Of a stretch of DNA of 64,000 nt, positions 11,785 through 22,649 are shown piece by piece; positions within the stretch are counted from its first letter, which is position 1; each line of letters opens with the position of its first letter. This stretch comes from Ferroacidibacillus organovorans (lineage in GTDB: Bacteria; Bacillota; Bacilli; Alicyclobacillales; SLC66): contig NZ_LSUQ01000006.1 in NCBI RefSeq assembly GCF_001642725.1, forward strand, positions 37,976 to 101,975, given 5' to 3'. The notes beneath the pieces are model-generated. The model was not told the DNA's origin, did no database searches, and saw only the letters and a list, made by a program, of their open reading frames with translations. The translations under genes and the position numbers were made by a program.

Positions 11785-12615
11785 ATGGCGATTAAGAAGT
11801 ATAAACCGACTTCTCCAGGGCGCAGATTTATGTCTGTCTCGACGTTTGAAGAGATTACGACAGATAAACCGGAAAAGTCGCTGCTAAGACCGCTTGCAAA
11901 GCGTGCGGGTCGCAACCATCAGGGTAAAATTACTGTGCGCCATCGCGGTGGCGGACACAAGCGTCAGTACCGGATTATCGATTTTAAACGTGACAAAGAT
12001 GGCATACCAGGCCGCGTTGCCACGATCGAGTACGATCCGAATCGCTCTTCGCGTATTGCACTGATTAACTATGTGGATGGCGAGAAGCGGTACATCTTGG
12101 CTCCGGTTGGATTGAAAGTTGGAGACATGATCTACTCCGGTCCGGATGTTGACATTAAAGTGGGAAATACGTTGCCGCTTATCAACATTCCTGTCGGTAC
12201 GGTTCTTCACAACGTGGAATTGAAGCCTGGCAAAGGTGGCCAATTGGCGCGTGCGGCGGGTGCGGAAGCGCAACTGCTTGGTAAAGATGGGGATTATGTC
12301 ACGCTTCGCCTTTCGTCGGGGGAAGTTCGAATGGTTCGCAAAGAATGTCGCGCGACGGTTGGGCAAGTTGGGAATCTTGATCACGAGAATATATCGATCG
12401 GAAAAGCGGGTCGCACGCGCTGGAAGGGCATTCGTCCAACAGTTCGTGGTGTCGTTATGAACCCGAACGATCACCCGCACGGTGGCGGTGAAGGTCGCGC
12501 TCCGATTGGTCGCAAGTCTCCGATGTCGCCTTGGGGTAAGCCGACCCTTGGTAAAAAGACGCGGAAAAAGAATCACAATACGGATAAGTACATTGTGCGT
12601 CGCAGGAAGAAGTAG
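11785..12615 (+). CDS. rplB: 50S ribosomal protein L2
   Basis: L2 (276 residues) is needed for subunit association and peptidyl transfer. It shows the characteristic [19 protein letters not shown] region and the glycine-rich C-terminal segment [14 protein letters not shown] with its functionally important histidine. ATG 11785 follows GAGGAGGG. Length and architecture are standard. Confidence 0.98.
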   Translation: MAIKKYKPTSPGRRFMSVSTFEEITTDKPEKSLLRPLAKRAGRNHQGKITVRHRGGGHKRQYRIIDFKRDKDGIPGRVATIEYDPNRSSRIALINYVDGEKRYILAPVGLKVGDMIYSGPDVDIKVGNTLPLINIPVGTVLHNVELKPGKGGQLARAAGAEAQLLGKDGDYVTLRLSSGEVRMVRKECRATVGQVGNLDHENISIGKAGRTRWKGIRPTVRGVVMNPNDHPHGGGEGRAPIGRKSPMSPWGKPTLGKKTRKKNHNTDKYIVRRRKK

Positions 12616-12635
12616 TGTGAGAGGAGGCTTTAGGC

Positions 12636-12917
12636 ATGGGACGTTCTTTGAAGAAAGGCCCGTTTGCGGATGAGCATCTGCTAAAGAAGGTTGAAGTACT
12701 AAACGCTGCGAATGAAAAACGCGTGTTTAAGACGTGGTCACGTCGCTCAACCATTTTTCCGCAGTTTGTAGGTCACACCATTGCAGTGCATGATGGTCGT
12801 AAACATGTGCCGGTGTATATTACAGAAGACATGGTTGGTCACAAACTCGGAGAGTTTGCCCCGACCCGCACGTTTAAGGGCCATGCTGGTGACGAGAAGT
12901 CGTCGCGGTCACGCTGA
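12636..12917 (+). CDS. rpsS: 30S ribosomal protein S19
   Basis: This 93-residue head protein pairs with S13 near the A site. It begins [18 protein letters not shown] and contains [21 protein letters not shown], the family core. GAGAGGAGG precedes ATG 12636. It lies between rplB and rplV. Confidence 0.98.
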   Translation: MGRSLKKGPFADEHLLKKVEVLNAANEKRVFKTWSRRSTIFPQFVGHTIAVHDGRKHVPVYITEDMVGHKLGEFAPTRTFKGHAGDEKSSRSR

Positions 12918-12939
12918 TCGCGAAAGGAGGAGGCAAGTC

Positions 12940-13272
12940 ATGGAAGCACGCGCTGTGGCAAAACACATCCGCATTGCGCCGCGTAAGATGCGTCTGGTTG
13001 TCGACCTGATTCGCGGTAAAAGTGTGGGCGAAGCAATTGCGATTTTGAAACACACCCCAAAAGCAGGTTCGCCTGTCATAGAAAAGGTGTTGAAATCGGC
13101 GATTGCCAACGCAGAACACAATTACAACCTGGATACAGAACGTCTTGTTATCAGCAAGGTGTTTGTCGATCAAGGGTCTACACTGAAACGGTTTCATCCC
13201 CGGTCCCAAGGACGTGCGTTTAGTATTCTTAAGCATACGAGCCATGTGACGGTCGTTGTGACGGAAAAGTAA
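12940..13272 (+). CDS. rplV: 50S ribosomal protein L22
   Basis: L22 (110 residues) forms part of the peptide tunnel constriction through a long beta-hairpin. Conserved features are [20 protein letters not shown] and the hairpin tip region [11 protein letters not shown]. The frame is open upstream through rpsS, but GAAAGGAGGAGG before ATG 12940 fixes the start. The start lies 22 bp after rpsS. Confidence 0.97.
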   Translation: MEARAVAKHIRIAPRKMRLVVDLIRGKSVGEAIAILKHTPKAGSPVIEKVLKSAIANAEHNYNLDTERLVISKVFVDQGSTLKRFHPRSQGRAFSILKHTSHVTVVVTEK

Positions 13273-13288
13273 AGGAGGGATCGACTGC

Positions 13289-13954
13289 ATGGGTCAAAAG
13301 GTAAACCCTACAGGCTTGCGTATTGGTATCATTCGCGACTGGGAGTCAAAATGGTTTGCGTCCAAGAAGGACTATCGCGGTCTCTTGCATGAAGACCTTC
13401 GCATTCGTGAATTCGTGTTTCGTCGTTTGAAAGATGCAGCGGTTTCCCATGTGCAGATCGAGCGTTCGCCGAATCGCATCAATGTGACGGTGCAAACCGC
13501 GAAACCTGGCATGGTGATCGGCAAGGGCGGAACGGAAGTGGACACACTCCGAAATACGCTTAGCGACATGACGGGCAAACGTGTACACATCAATATCACG
13601 GAAATCAAATCGGCGGATCTCGACGCGAAACTGGTTGCGGACAATATTGCATTGCAGCTGCAGCGGCGGGTAGCGTTTCGTCGCGCGATGAAGCAGGCGA
13701 TGCAGCGGACGCTTCGCGCGGGAGCTAAAGGGATCAAGGTGCAGGTTTCTGGTCGACTGGGCGGTGCGGACATTGCGCGGACAGAAGGCTATTCAGAAGG
13801 TACTGTTCCATTGCACACCCTTCGCGCAGATATCGACTATGCACTCTCTGAGGCGCATACGACATTTGGTCGCATCGGTGTAAAGGTATGGATTTATCGC
13901 GGAGAAATTCTCCCGACTAAAGTAAAAAAAGAGGCGGAACAGCCCGAACTCTAA
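13289..13954 (+). CDS. rpsC: 30S ribosomal protein S3
   Basis: This 221-residue protein lies at the mRNA entry tunnel with helicase activity together with S4 and S5. It begins [22 protein letters not shown]. The KH domain shows [12 protein letters not shown], and the C-terminal domain [14 protein letters not shown] is complete. AAAGGAGGG precedes ATG 13289. Confidence 0.98.
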   Translation: MGQKVNPTGLRIGIIRDWESKWFASKKDYRGLLHEDLRIREFVFRRLKDAAVSHVQIERSPNRINVTVQTAKPGMVIGKGGTEVDTLRNTLSDMTGKRVHINITEIKSADLDAKLVADNIALQLQRRVAFRRAMKQAMQRTLRAGAKGIKVQVSGRLGGADIARTEGYSEGTVPLHTLRADIDYALSEAHTTFGRIGVKVWIYRGEILPTKVKKEAEQPEL

Positions 13955-13973
13955 GTTAGGGAGGCAACCAAGC

Positions 13974-14408
13974 ATGTTGATGCCAAAGCGCGTCTTACAC
14001 CGTAAAGAACATCGCGGGCGTATGACGGGAATGAGCAAGGGCGGCAACGAAGTGACGTTTGGTGAGTATGGACTACAGGCTCTTGAGCCTGCGTGGATCA
14101 CCAATCGGCAAATTGAGGCTGCTCGAATTGCGATGACACGCTATATCCGTCGAGGCGGAAAAGTGTGGATCAAGATTTTCCCGAGTAAGCCAGTGACAGC
14201 AAAGCCTGCTGAGACTCGGATGGGTAGCGGTAAAGGTTCACCGGAAAAATGGGTGGCCGTAGTAAAACCAGGTCGAATTCTTTTCGAATTAGCTGGTGTT
14301 CCTGAAGAGGTTGCACGCGAGGCGTTGCGTCTGGCTGCTCATAAACTTCCGATTAAAACGAAGTTTGTCACTCGCCAGGAAGCAGGGGGTGAATCGGTTG
14401 AAGGTTAA
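13974..14408 (+). CDS. rplP: 50S ribosomal protein L16
   Basis: The 144-residue L16 organises the tRNA-binding face of the 50S subunit. It begins [17 protein letters not shown] and includes the functional loop [18 protein letters not shown]. The RBS is GGGAGG. Its last 11 bp overlap the rpmC start. Confidence 0.98.
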   Translation: MLMPKRVLHRKEHRGRMTGMSKGGNEVTFGEYGLQALEPAWITNRQIEAARIAMTRYIRRGGKVWIKIFPSKPVTAKPAETRMGSGKGSPEKWVAVVKPGRILFELAGVPEEVAREALRLAAHKLPIKTKFVTRQEAGGESVEG

Positions 14409-14595
14409 AGAGATGCGTTCAAAGACTAACGTAGAAATTTTGCAAGATATCGATTCACTTAAAGGCGAATTGTTCAATCTGCGCTTTCAGGTTGCCACAG
14501 GTCAGTGTGAGAATCCGATGCGCATCCGTGAAGTTCGCAAAGCGATCGCGCGTGCAAAAACCATTTTGCGCGAGCGTGAACTGGGTATCGGTTAA
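14398..14595 (+). CDS. rpmC: 50S ribosomal protein L29
   Basis: This 65-residue helical hairpin protein sits at the tunnel exit beside L23. The TTG start at 14398 lies inside rplP, 8 bp after AGGGGGTG, and aligns with the usual MKxxEIR start of Bacilli L29. The motif [12 protein letters not shown] and the helix [15 protein letters not shown] are diagnostic. The overlap with rplP suggests coupled translation. Confidence 0.95.
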   Translation: MKVKEMRSKTNVEILQDIDSLKGELFNLRFQVATGQCENPMRIREVRKAIARAKTILRERELGIG

Positions 14596-14618
14596 GCAAG
14601 ACGAAAGGAGGCTGTTTG

Positions 14619-14885
14619 ATGAGCGAAGTGCGTAGTGAGCGTAAAGTTCGAAGTGGCAAGGTTGTCAGCGATAAAATGCAAAAGACAATCGTTGTGGCAG
14701 TTGAAACGACGATGCGCCATCCGCTTTATGGTAAGCGAGTAAAGCGCACGAAAAAATTCAAGGCGCACGATGAATACAACGAAGCTAAGATTGGCGATGT
14801 TGTGCGCATCATGGAGACGCGGCCACTCAGCAAAGACAAGAATTGGCGCTTGGTGGAGATCGTTGAGAAGGCTGAGATTTTGTGA
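14619..14885 (+). CDS. rpsQ: 30S ribosomal protein S17
   Basis: S17 (88 residues) is an OB-fold primary binder of 16S rRNA. Visible motifs are [28 protein letters not shown] and [19 protein letters not shown] 14619 is preferred over the adjoining TTG 14616 because AAAGGAGG at 14604-14611 then has a 7 bp spacing. Confidence 0.97.
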   Translation: MSEVRSERKVRSGKVVSDKMQKTIVVAVETTMRHPLYGKRVKRTKKFKAHDEYNEAKIGDVVRIMETRPLSKDKNWRLVEIVEKAEIL

Positions 14886-14931
14886 TCAAATGCGTGTGTA
14901 GCATCGAGTTAATGGAAGGGAGGCGCTCGCA

Positions 14932-15300
14932 GTGATTCAACCGCAAACGAGACTGGTTGTCGCCGATAATTCAGGTGCGAAAGAGATTATGTGTTTTCGT
15001 GTACTGGGTGGGTCCAACCGTAAGACTGCGAACATCGGAGATATCATTGTGGCTTCTGTCAAAAGCGCAACACCAGGGGGCGTTGTCAAGAAAGGCGATG
15101 TTGTTAAAGCCGTCGTCGTTCGTACCCGTCGTGGTGTCCAACGCGAAGATGGATCGTATATCCGATTTGATGAAAATGCCGCAGTCATTATTAAAGAGGA
15201 CAAGGGACCACGTGGGACGCGGATCTTTGGCCCTGTCGCTCGCGAACTTCGCGATCGGGATTTTATGAAGATCATCTCCCTCGCTCCTGAGGTACTGTAA
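14932..15300 (+). CDS. rplN: 50S ribosomal protein L14
   Basis: This 122-residue protein bridges to the 30S subunit and is the docking site of the silencing factor RsfS. It begins (GTG start) [19 protein letters not shown] and has the family segment [27 protein letters not shown] precedes the start. Standard length. Confidence 0.98.
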   Translation: MIQPQTRLVVADNSGAKEIMCFRVLGGSNRKTANIGDIIVASVKSATPGGVVKKGDVVKAVVVRTRRGVQREDGSYIRFDENAAVIIKEDKGPRGTRIFGPVARELRDRDFMKIISLAPEVL

Positions 15301-15313
15301 AGGAGGGATTAAC

Positions 15314-15640
15314 GTGACACAACCGAAGTTGAAGGTCAAAAAAGGCGATACGGTCATTGTGATCTCTGGCAAAAATCGCGATCAAAAGGGTAAGGTATTG
15401 GCTGTCTATCCGCGCGAAAGCCGTGTGGTGATCGAAGGCGTCAATATGATCAAGAAGCACACAAAGCCGAGCTTTCAATCGCCAGAAGGCGGTATTGTTG
15501 AGAGAGAAGCTCCGCTGCACGTTTCCAATGTTGCTCTGGTCGACCCAAAGACAGGTGGCCCAACGCGTGTAGGCTACAAAATCCTTGAGGATGGAACCAA
15601 GGTTCGCATTGCAAAAAAATCTGGTGAAGTACTCGACTAG
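15314..15640 (+). CDS. rplX: 50S ribosomal protein L24
   Basis: L24 (108 residues) is an assembly-initiator protein with a KOW motif, visible as [20 protein letters not shown]. Translation begins at GTG 15314 after AAAGGAGGG. It lies 13 bp after rplN in the spc order. Confidence 0.97.
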   Translation: MTQPKLKVKKGDTVIVISGKNRDQKGKVLAVYPRESRVVIEGVNMIKKHTKPSFQSPEGGIVEREAPLHVSNVALVDPKTGGPTRVGYKILEDGTKVRIAKKSGEVLD

Positions 15641-15667
15641 TAGCCAGGTCAAAACGAGGTGATGTTC

Positions 15668-16210
15668 GTGGCAAGGTTAAAAGATCACTATGTCAGTGCG
15701 GTTACGCCGAATCTCATGGAAAAATTCTCTTATAAAAGCGTAATGCAAGTGCCGAGAATTGAAAAAGTCGTCATCAATATGGGTGTCGGCGAAGCGGCTC
15801 AAAACGAGAAGGTTCTCGACCATGCGGTTACCGACCTAACGCTGATCGCAGGTCAAAAACCTGTGATCACAAGGGCGAAAAAGTCGATTGCCGGTTTCAA
15901 ACTCCGTGAGAATCAGAAAATCGGCGTGAAAGTAACACTGCGCGGTGAGCGGATGTTTTACTTTCTCGACAAGCTTTTCAACATTGCACTCCCACGCGTT
16001 CGCGACTTTCGCGGGGTTTCTCCAAAGTCGTTTGACGGACGCGGCAATTACACGCTTGGCGTTCGCGAGCAATTGATTTTTCCTGAAATCGAGTATGACA
16101 AGATTGACAAAACTCGCGGCATGGATATCGTCATCGTCACAACGGCGGGGAGCGACGAAGAGGCGCGCGCGCTGTTGACGGAGATGGGCATGCCTTTTCG
16201 CACTGCATAA
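15668..16210 (+). CDS. rplE: 50S ribosomal protein L5
   Basis: L5 (180 residues) binds 5S rRNA and contacts the P-site tRNA. The frame is open from GTG 15659, but GAGGTGAT at 15656-15663 lies before GTG 15668, which yields [20 protein letters not shown] and aligns with B. subtilis L5. The diagnostic [16 protein letters not shown] and [17 protein letters not shown] segments are present. Confidence 0.97.
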   Translation: MARLKDHYVSAVTPNLMEKFSYKSVMQVPRIEKVVINMGVGEAAQNEKVLDHAVTDLTLIAGQKPVITRAKKSIAGFKLRENQKIGVKVTLRGERMFYFLDKLFNIALPRVRDFRGVSPKSFDGRGNYTLGVREQLIFPEIEYDKIDKTRGMDIVIVTTAGSDEEARALLTEMGMPFRTA

Positions 16211-16240
16211 TGCGGTGAGCAAGATTAAGGAGGAACACCT

Positions 16241-16426
16241 GTGGCAAAAAAGTCGATGATCATTAAAGCGTCACGGCCCGCAAAATTCAGCACGCAGGCG
16301 TACACGCGTTGCACGCGTTGTGGACGACCACACTCCGTACTACGTCGCTTTGGGATTTGTCGGATTTGTTTCCGCCAATTGGCACACAACGGGCAACTGC
16401 CTGGCGTGACCAAGGCGAGCTGGTAA
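16241..16426 (+). CDS. rpsN: 30S ribosomal protein S14, zinc (type Z) form
   Basis: This is the short 61-residue zinc-binding S14 with C24, C27, C40 and C43 forming a CxxC/CxxC site. S14 completes the 30S head near the A site. The GTG start at 16241 follows AAGGAGG. No zinc-free paralogue is present in the window. Confidence 0.97.
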   Translation: MAKKSMIIKASRPAKFSTQAYTRCTRCGRPHSVLRRFGICRICFRQLAHNGQLPGVTKASW

Positions 16427-16452
16427 GGGGAATCGGAAGGAGGTTTTGTTTC

Positions 16453-16851
16453 ATGGTATTGTCAGATCCAATCGCGGATATGCTCACACGCATTCGAAAC
16501 GGCAACATGGTCGGGCATGAGAAGGTTGACATTCCAGGGTCGAAGATTAAAAAATCGATCGCTGATATCCTGAAAGCTGAAGGATACATTCGGGATGCCG
16601 AGTTTATTGCAGATGAGAAGCAAGGCACGATTCGCGTGCACCTGAAGTATGGTCCGCAAAATACGAAGGTGATCACTGGGCTAAAGCGTATCAGCAAACC
16701 AGGGTTGCGCGTTTATGCAGGCGCCGAGGAATTGCCTCGCGTGCTTGGGGGACTTGGCATCGCGATCGTCTCGACATCGCGCGGCATCATGACGGATCGT
16801 CAAGCCCGTCAGCACAAAGTTGGCGGAGAAGTTCTCTGCTACGTTTGGTAA
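16453..16851 (+). CDS. rpsH: 30S ribosomal protein S8
   Basis: S8 (132 residues) binds the central domain of 16S rRNA and often regulates spc operons. It begins [22 protein letters not shown]; the C-terminal [20 protein letters not shown] is the rRNA-binding signature. ATG 16453 follows GGAAGGAGG. The frame is open further upstream, but that part overlaps rpsN. Confidence 0.97.
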   Translation: MVLSDPIADMLTRIRNGNMVGHEKVDIPGSKIKKSIADILKAEGYIRDAEFIADEKQGTIRVHLKYGPQNTKVITGLKRISKPGLRVYAGAEELPRVLGGLGIAIVSTSRGIMTDRQARQHKVGGEVLCYVW

Positions 16852-16881
16852 TCGATTCAGTCAGACAAGGGAGGTGTCGGT

Positions 16882-17421
16882 GTGTCCCGTATTGGCAGAA
16901 AGCCGATTGTTGTGCCTGCGGGTGTAACCATCACCCAGGAAGGCCACGTGTTGACCGTTAAAGGACCCAAGGGGACTTTGAGTCGCGCGCTACATGAGGA
17001 CATGATCGTACGTATAGAAACCGACGAAATTCATGTAGAACGTCCATCCGATGCAAAATTGCATCGCAGTTTGCACGGTACGACGCGCAGTGTGGTTTCC
17101 AACATGGTTGAAGGTGTCACGAAAGGCTATGAAAAAGTGCTGGATCTCGTTGGTGTCGGTTACCGCGCTACGAAGGCTGGCAACAAGGTCACCCTGACAC
17201 TCGGATTTTCCCACCCGGTTGAAGTGGTTGCGGAAGAGGGTCTGGAGATTGACGTCCCGACCAATACGCGCCTTATTGTAAAAGGAATTGACAAGGAGCG
17301 TGTGGGGACATTCTCCGCAAAGATCCGTGATCTGCGCAGACCTGAGCCGTACAAAGGTAAAGGAATTCGCTATGAAAATGAAGTGGTTCGCCGCAAGGTC
17401 GGTAAGACCGGTAAGAAATAA
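16882..17421 (+). CDS. rplF: 50S ribosomal protein L6
   Basis: This 179-residue protein near the factor-binding site has two similar domains and the C-terminal signature [16 protein letters not shown]. Translation starts with GTG 16882 after GGGAGGTG ([15 protein letters not shown]). Confidence 0.98.
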   Translation: MSRIGRKPIVVPAGVTITQEGHVLTVKGPKGTLSRALHEDMIVRIETDEIHVERPSDAKLHRSLHGTTRSVVSNMVEGVTKGYEKVLDLVGVGYRATKAGNKVTLTLGFSHPVEVVAEEGLEIDVPTNTRLIVKGIDKERVGTFSAKIRDLRRPEPYKGKGIRYENEVVRRKVGKTGKK

Positions 17422-17440
17422 CCGGAAGGGGGCGTAAACG

Positions 17441-17809
17441 GTGATTAATAAAGTTGATAAAGTCGCGGGCCGCGCGAGAAGACACTCGCGGATTCGCAAA
17501 AACCTGACGGGTTCCCCTGCGCGTCCGAGGTTGAATGTGTTTCGCTCTGGCAAGCACATCTATGCGCAAGTCATCGATGATTCGGCGTCTCGCACACTCG
17601 TCTCCGCATCGTCTGTCGAAAAGGATCTCAAAACGGAGATTCCACACGGCAATACGGTGGAAGCAGCGAAAGCGATTGGTCGCATTGTGGCAAAACGTGC
17701 TAAAGAAGCAGGGATTTCAACAGTCGTTTTTGATCGCGGCGGTTATCTCTATCACGGACGGATTCAGGCGCTTGCCGACGCTGCTCGTGAAGAAGGCCTC
17801 GAGTTTTAA
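17441..17809 (+). CDS. rplR: 50S ribosomal protein L18
   Basis: L18 (122 residues) brings 5S rRNA into the central protuberance with L5. The basic N-terminus ([20 protein letters not shown]) and the C-terminal [23 protein letters not shown] are typical. GTG 17441 follows GGAAGGGGG. Confidence 0.97.
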   Translation: MINKVDKVAGRARRHSRIRKNLTGSPARPRLNVFRSGKHIYAQVIDDSASRTLVSASSVEKDLKTEIPHGNTVEAAKAIGRIVAKRAKEAGISTVVFDRGGYLYHGRIQALADAAREEGLEF

Positions 17810-17838
17810 CTTGAAAGGACAAGGAGGGAATCTCGCAG

Positions 17839-18336
17839 GTGCGCATTGATCCGACTAACCTCGATTTGACAGAGAAAGTAGTACACATCAACCGCGTCGC
17901 CAAAGTGGTGAAAGGCGGTCGTCGCTTCAGTTTCAGCGCGCTCGTCGTCGTCGGCGACGGTCAAGGGCATGTTGGCGCTGGTCTTGGCAAAGCTTCGGAG
18001 GTTCAAGAAGCTGTACGTAAGGGTGTCGCGGATGCGAAGAAGAATCTCATTAGCGTCGCAATGCAACGCACGTCGGTCCCACACGAGATTTTGGGACGCT
18101 TTGGCGCTGGTCGCGTCTTGATCAAGCCAGCGCGCGAAGGTACGGGTGTTATTGCAGGCGGTCCTGTTCGCGCAGTGATCGAACTCGCAGGGATTAAGGA
18201 TATTGTGACAAAGTCGCTTGGCTCTTCAAACTCCATCAACATGGTACACGCAACACTTGAAGGTCTTCGTCAATTGAAACGCCCTGAAGACGTTGCAAAA
18301 ATGCGCGGTAAAACGGTTGAAGAGATTCGCGGATAA
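17839..18336 (+). CDS. rpsE: 30S ribosomal protein S5
   Basis: S5 (165 residues) acts at the mRNA entry with S3 and S4 and influences fidelity. It contains the double-stranded RNA-binding fold core [20 protein letters not shown] and the C-terminal [19 protein letters not shown] 17839 follows AAGGAGGG. Confidence 0.98.
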   Translation: MRIDPTNLDLTEKVVHINRVAKVVKGGRRFSFSALVVVGDGQGHVGAGLGKASEVQEAVRKGVADAKKNLISVAMQRTSVPHEILGRFGAGRVLIKPAREGTGVIAGGPVRAVIELAGIKDIVTKSLGSSNSINMVHATLEGLRQLKRPEDVAKMRGKTVEEIRG

Positions 18337-18388
18337 TACGTGATTCGGATCCGCTGAATCTACTGTGTTTTGTAGGAGGTGCATCGTC

Positions 18389-18574
18389 GTGAAACAAGTG
18401 GAAATCACCTTGGTGAAGAGCCTGATTGGCCAGAATGAGAAACAAAGAGCAACGGTACAGGCTTTGGGACTTCGCAAGATTCGCCAATCGATCGTTCGGG
18501 AAGATTCGCCATCCTTACGCGGTATGATCGACAAGGTTGGGCACCTCGTTCAGTACAAAGTGATTGAAGCGTAA
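18389..18574 (+). CDS. rpmD: 50S ribosomal protein L30
   Basis: This 61-residue protein starts at GTG 18389 (MKQVEITLVKSLIG) after TAGGAGGTG. The conserved core QRATVQALGLRKIRQSIVRED is complete. It lies between rpsE and rplO as in the standard spc operon. Confidence 0.96.
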   Translation: MKQVEITLVKSLIGQNEKQRATVQALGLRKIRQSIVREDSPSLRGMIDKVGHLVQYKVIEA

Positions 18575-18625
18575 CAGACGTGAATACGGAACGGGTCACT
18601 CATCGACCCGATCGGAGGGATCGCA

Positions 18626-19069
18626 TTGAATCTTCATGAACTATCTCCGCAACCCGGATCGCGCAAAAGTCGCAAGCGTTTGGGACGCGGAATCGGTTCT
18701 GGACTTGGAAAAACATCGGGGCGCGGACACAAAGGTCAGTGGGCGCGTTCAGGCGGTGGTGTACGTCTCGGATTTGAGGGTGGTCAGACACCGCTTTTCC
18801 GTCGACTGCCAAAGCGCGGTTTTTCCAATGAACCGTTTAAAACGGAGTATGCAATTGTTAATGTGGGTCAGTTGAAGTCGTTTGAAGCGGGTACGGTCGT
18901 GACACCTGAGCTCCTTCTTGAGCGTCGGATCATCCGTAAGCTGAAAGATGGCGTCAAGCTGCTTGGCGAGGGGGAAATCGCAATGGGCGTGACAGTTCGC
19001 GTGCATGCGGCTTCTTCGAGCGCTGTGGAAAAGATTCAAAATGCGGGTGGCACGGTTGAGGTGATCTGA
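18626..19069 (+). CDS. rplO: 50S ribosomal protein L15
   Basis: L15 (147 residues) is a late assembly protein with an extended basic N-terminus, here [20 protein letters not shown]. Translation begins at TTG 18626 after GGAGGGA. Its stop codon overlaps the secY ATG by one base, so translation is probably coupled. Confidence 0.97.
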   Translation: MNLHELSPQPGSRKSRKRLGRGIGSGLGKTSGRGHKGQWARSGGGVRLGFEGGQTPLFRRLPKRGFSNEPFKTEYAIVNVGQLKSFEAGTVVTPELLLERRIIRKLKDGVKLLGEGEIAMGVTVRVHAASSSAVEKIQNAGGTVEVI

Positions 19070-20367
19070 TGGCGTCGACGTTGGCGGGTGTATTTCGGGC
19101 GAAGGATTTGCGCAAGCGCATCCTGTTTACCTTGATGATTCTCGCCGTCTATCGCATTGGCGTCATCATTCCCGTACCGGGAGTCAACGCGACGATGCTC
19201 CAATCTCTCGCATCGAAAAGCGCGGTGATTGGACTGCTCAACACCTTTTCAGGCGGCGCGCTCAATCGTTTTTCCATCTTTACGATGAACATTTACCCGT
19301 ACGTCACTGCATCGATCATCGTCCAGTTGCTTTCGCAAGGCGTTATCCAGCGCTGGGACGACTGGTCGAAAGAAGGCGAAACGGGTCGGGCGAAACTGAC
19401 ACAGTGGACGCGGTTTCTCACAGTGGGTCTGGGTATCGTTCAGGCCGTTGCGCTAACCTTTTCGTTCAGTCGTCAGTTAGGAGCCGGGTTTATCGTTGAT
19501 CCATCCATTTGGACGTATGCGCTGATTGCGATCACAATGACTGCGGGCACCGTTTTCATGATGTGGCTCGGGGAACAGATCACAGACAAGGGCATCGGTA
19601 ACGGGATCTCGGTGATCATTCTGCTGAGTATCTTGTCTCGCGTCGAGACGGTGATCCCGTTGCTTTATGCAAACTGGTTTCAAGCGCATCCCGGACAGAT
19701 TTTCCTGAATGTCTTGAAGGTGGTTATCCTTCTCGCGGTTGTTCTGCTTATGACGGTGTTCATCGTCTTTGTGCAACAAGGTGTGAGACGCATTGCTATC
19801 CAGTACGCAAAACGACAAGTGGGTTCAACGGTGTACGGCGGTCAAAGTGCGCACATTCCGATCAAGGTGAATGCGGCGGGTGTTATTCCTGTCATCTTTG
19901 CCACATCGCTGTTGTTTCTTCCGGCGATTATTGGCGGGTTCATTCAAGGAAGTCCGGTAGGTCAGTGGTTAGTGAACTTCTTCTCACCCACCAACTGGAT
20001 CTTCGATGTTCTTGAGTTCGCATTGATTGTCGGGTTCACGTTCTTTTACACGCTGGTGCAAATGAACCCGCAACAGATGGCGGAAAACCTCCAGAAGAAT
20101 GCTGGATCAATACCCGGCATTCGCCCTGGGAAGGCCACAGAGGATTACATTACGCGACTCCTCAACCGTCTCTCGCTGATTGGCGGATTGTTCCTGGCCG
20201 TTGTCTCGATCCTACCGCTCGCCTTCATGAGTATCGGTGGCATGAGCCAGATCAATAGCTACTACAGCGGAACATCGTTTCTCATCGTCATCACCGTCGC
20301 GCTTGACACCATGCGACAGCTTGAGGGGCAGATCTTGCAGCGCAGTTATCGAGGCTTCATTCGCTAA
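19069..20367 (+). CDS. secY: protein translocase channel subunit SecY
   Basis: This 432-residue integral membrane protein is the channel of the Sec translocon. Ten membrane segments can be traced, with the first at FTLMILAVYRIGVIIPVPG and cytoplasmic ribosome/SecA-binding loops containing RIAIQYAKRQVG and GIRPGKATEDYI. ATG 19069 overlaps the rplO stop. The gene is followed by adk and map, as in B. subtilis. Confidence 0.98.
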   Translation: MASTLAGVFRAKDLRKRILFTLMILAVYRIGVIIPVPGVNATMLQSLASKSAVIGLLNTFSGGALNRFSIFTMNIYPYVTASIIVQLLSQGVIQRWDDWSKEGETGRAKLTQWTRFLTVGLGIVQAVALTFSFSRQLGAGFIVDPSIWTYALIAITMTAGTVFMMWLGEQITDKGIGNGISVIILLSILSRVETVIPLLYANWFQAHPGQIFLNVLKVVILLAVVLLMTVFIVFVQQGVRRIAIQYAKRQVGSTVYGGQSAHIPIKVNAAGVIPVIFATSLLFLPAIIGGFIQGSPVGQWLVNFFSPTNWIFDVLEFALIVGFTFFYTLVQMNPQQMAENLQKNAGSIPGIRPGKATEDYITRLLNRLSLIGGLFLAVVSILPLAFMSIGGMSQINSYYSGTSFLIVITVALDTMRQLEGQILQRSYRGFIR

Positions 20368-20390
20368 CGCGATGCGCGGGGGGCAGTAAA

Positions 20391-21044
20391 ATGCAGATCG
20401 TATTCCTGGGATTGCCCGGGGCGGGTAAGGGAACACAGGCGACTTCGATCACCGAAGAGTTCCGAATTCCCCATATCGCAACCGGTGACATGTTCAGGGC
20501 TGCGCGCGCCGCGGGAACACCGCTTGGCGAGGAGGTCAAAGGGTATCTGGATGCCGGGCGTCTTGTACCTGATGAACTGACGATTCGCGTCGTAGAAGAC
20601 CGCCTGATGAAAGAGGATTGCAAAGGCGGGTTCTTGCTTGACGGGTTTCCGCGCACGGTGCCACAGGCGACAGCGCTCGATGATGTGTTGAGCGGGCTAG
20701 GAAAACCGGTGACGCATGTTTTGTATCTCAACGTGAGCCCGTCCGAATTGCTCGCGCGAATCACGGGGCGGCGCGTATGCCCGTCTTGTGGTGCATCGTA
20801 CCATCTGTCGTTTCATCCGCCGACGCAAGCCGGAATCTGCGATCGCTGTGGTGCTGAACTCATTCAGCGGAGTGACGATACGCCTGATGCGGTGGCGGTG
20901 CGAATCGAAGAAAATTTAAAGCGTACGCAGGTGCTCGTTGAACGCTATCGCGAGCGCGGTGTGTTGACACAGATTGACGGGGAACAACCCATCGATACGG
21001 TGTACAGCCAGATTCGCGATACGCTTCGAGGGAATGTTCGTTGA
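20391..21044 (+). CDS. adk: adenylate kinase, zinc-lid type
   Basis: This 217-residue enzyme converts AMP and ATP to two ADP. The P-loop GLPGAGKGT is at 7-15, the AMP-binding TGDMFR and DGFPRT motifs are present, and the LID domain carries a structural zinc site C130, C133, C150, C153, common in Gram-positive long-form kinases. ATG 20391 follows a G-rich RBS. The stop overlaps the TTG start of map by 4 bp. Confidence 0.98.
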   Translation: MQIVFLGLPGAGKGTQATSITEEFRIPHIATGDMFRAARAAGTPLGEEVKGYLDAGRLVPDELTIRVVEDRLMKEDCKGGFLLDGFPRTVPQATALDDVLSGLGKPVTHVLYLNVSPSELLARITGRRVCPSCGASYHLSFHPPTQAGICDRCGAELIQRSDDTPDAVAVRIEENLKRTQVLVERYRERGVLTQIDGEQPIDTVYSQIRDTLRGNVR

Positions 21045-21787
21045 TCACGCTTAAGTCTCAACGCGAATTGGAGATCATGCGTGAGGCTGGACGCATTGTG
21101 GCGAGAGTGCATCAATTGATGCGCACGCTCGTGCAACCGGGAATCACAACGGCAGAACTTGACGCGGAGGCGGAAAAGCTTATCCGCGCGCATGATGCGA
21201 CACCGTCGTTTAAGGGGTATAACGGGTTTCCGGCCTCCATTTGCGCATCGGTAAATGAAGAGCTGGTGCACGGAATTCCCGGAATGCGCGTGTTGCGCGA
21301 AGGAGACATTGTTTCGATTGATGTCGGTGCGAAGTGGAACGGCTTCCACGGAGACTCCGCATTCACGTACGCTGTGGGGCAGATTCATCCGGACGCGCAG
21401 GCGCTTCTCGATGTAACTGAGCAATCGCTGTACGAGGGAATCCATCACGTGCGCTCGGAGAATCGTCTGTCTGATGTCTCTCACGCCATCCAGATGTACG
21501 TCGAGGCGCGAAACGGTTCGATCGTGCGCGATTATGTCGGACACGGCATCGGACGCGAGATGCATGAGTCCCCCCAGATTCCAAACTTTGGCCCGGCGGG
21601 CAAAGGCCCGCGGTTGCGTCCCGGAATGGTACTTGCGATTGAGCCGATGGTCAATGCAGGCAGCTATGAAGTGCGGACCCTCTCGGACAACTGGACGGTG
21701 GTTACGGCGGATGGTTCGCTTTGTGCACATTTTGAGCACACCATCGCCGTTACGGAAGACGGACCACTCATCATGACTGCGCTGTGA
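21041..21787 (+). CDS. map: methionine aminopeptidase, type I
   Basis: The 248-residue enzyme removes the initiator methionine from new proteins. It has the pita-bread fold metal ligands in [26 protein letters not shown] and AIEPMVN. It lacks an N-terminal zinc extension. Translation starts at TTG 21041, overlapping the adk stop, so it depends on adk translation. Confidence 0.97.
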   Translation: MITLKSQRELEIMREAGRIVARVHQLMRTLVQPGITTAELDAEAEKLIRAHDATPSFKGYNGFPASICASVNEELVHGIPGMRVLREGDIVSIDVGAKWNGFHGDSAFTYAVGQIHPDAQALLDVTEQSLYEGIHHVRSENRLSDVSHAIQMYVEARNGSIVRDYVGHGIGREMHESPQIPNFGPAGKGPRLRPGMVLAIEPMVNAGSYEVRTLSDNWTVVTADGSLCAHFEHTIAVTEDGPLIMTAL

Positions 21788-21868
21788 CGGAGAAAATCGT
21801 AAGACGCCTTCCCCTTTGTCAAGGGAGAGGGGCAACAGGCGAATGAAGCAGAAAAAGGGGTGCCATGC

Positions 21869-22087
21869 GTGGCAAAAGACGATGTCATTGAAGTCGAAGG
21901 TAAAGTGATCGAGCCGCTACCCAATGCGATGTTCCGAGTTGAACTGGAGAATGGCCATAAGATTCTTGCGCATGTATCCGGTAAGATTCGTATGAACTAC
22001 ATCAAGATCTTGCCTGGGGACAGAGTGACGGTCGAGTTGTCACCCTATGATCTTACTCGGGGTCGGATCACGTATCGTTACAAGTAA
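21869..22087 (+). CDS. infA: translation initiation factor IF-1
   Basis: This is a 72-residue OB-fold protein, exactly the family length, blocking the A site during initiation. GTG 21869 is preferred over the upstream in-frame GTG 21860, which is part of the GGGGTG RBS. The sequence [29 protein letters not shown] is classic. The KOW-protein gene that sits between map and infA in B. subtilis is absent; the 81 bp gap holds only a small hairpin. Confidence 0.97.
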   Translation: MAKDDVIEVEGKVIEPLPNAMFRVELENGHKILAHVSGKIRMNYIKILPGDRVTVELSPYDLTRGRITYRYK

Positions 22088-22114
22088 TTGACCTTGTGAG
22101 AGGAGGCGCACGAC

Positions 22115-22228
22115 GTGAAAGTTCGTCCTTCCGTCAAGCCGATCTGCGAAAAGTGCAAGATCATTCGTCGCAAAGGCAACGTGATGGTTATTTGCGAAAA
22201 TCCAAAACACAAGCAACGCCAGGGTTAA
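22115..22228 (+). CDS. rpmJ: 50S ribosomal protein L36, zinc form
   Basis: This very short gene of 37 codons starts at GTG 22115 after AGAGGAGG. It encodes [14 protein letters not shown] and ends KHKQRQG. Zinc ligands C11, C14, C27 and H32 are all present, marking the C+ form. L36 completes the 50S subunit near the base of the L7/L12 stalk. It is easily missed because of its length. Confidence 0.96.
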   Translation: MKVRPSVKPICEKCKIIRRKGNVMVICENPKHKQRQG

Positions 22229-22268
22229 CCTGATGCAAAGATTGAAAGACTATTAGGAGGTGCAGTGA

Positions 22269-22637
22269 ATGGCACGTATCGCAGGCGTCGACTTGCCTCG
22301 CGACAAGCGCGTGGAGATCGGCTTAACCTATATCTTTGGCATTGGCCGTCCAACCGCAAATGCGATTCTGGCAAAAACCGAGATTAACAAGGATACGCGT
22401 ATTCGCGATCTTTCGGATGAAGATGTACAAAAGCTTCGCGATGAGATCGACAAGACGTTAAAGGTTGAAGGCGATCTACGTCGTGAGATTGCGCTGAATA
22501 TTAAACGTCTCATCGAAATCGGTTCTTTCCGTGGCGTTCGTCATCGCAAGGGTCTGCCGGTTCGTGGACAGCGGAGCAAAACCAATGCGCGCACGCGCAA
22601 AGGCCCGCGTCGCACGGTTGCTGGCAAGAAGAAATAA
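22269..22637 (+). CDS. rpsM: 30S ribosomal protein S13
   Basis: S13 (122 residues) contacts the P-site tRNA and forms the B1 bridges to the 50S subunit. It begins [22 protein letters not shown] and ends with the basic tail [25 protein letters not shown] precedes ATG 22269. It is 12 bp from rpsK. Confidence 0.98.
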   Translation: MARIAGVDLPRDKRVEIGLTYIFGIGRPTANAILAKTEINKDTRIRDLSDEDVQKLRDEIDKTLKVEGDLRREIALNIKRLIEIGSFRGVRHRKGLPVRGQRSKTNARTRKGPRRTVAGKKK

Positions 22638-22649
22638 GGAGGTCTGCAC

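Noticed and set aside
20945..21835. 296-codon minus-strand frame opposite adk and map
   Set aside because: Shadow of two certain genes; no motif, no RBS.
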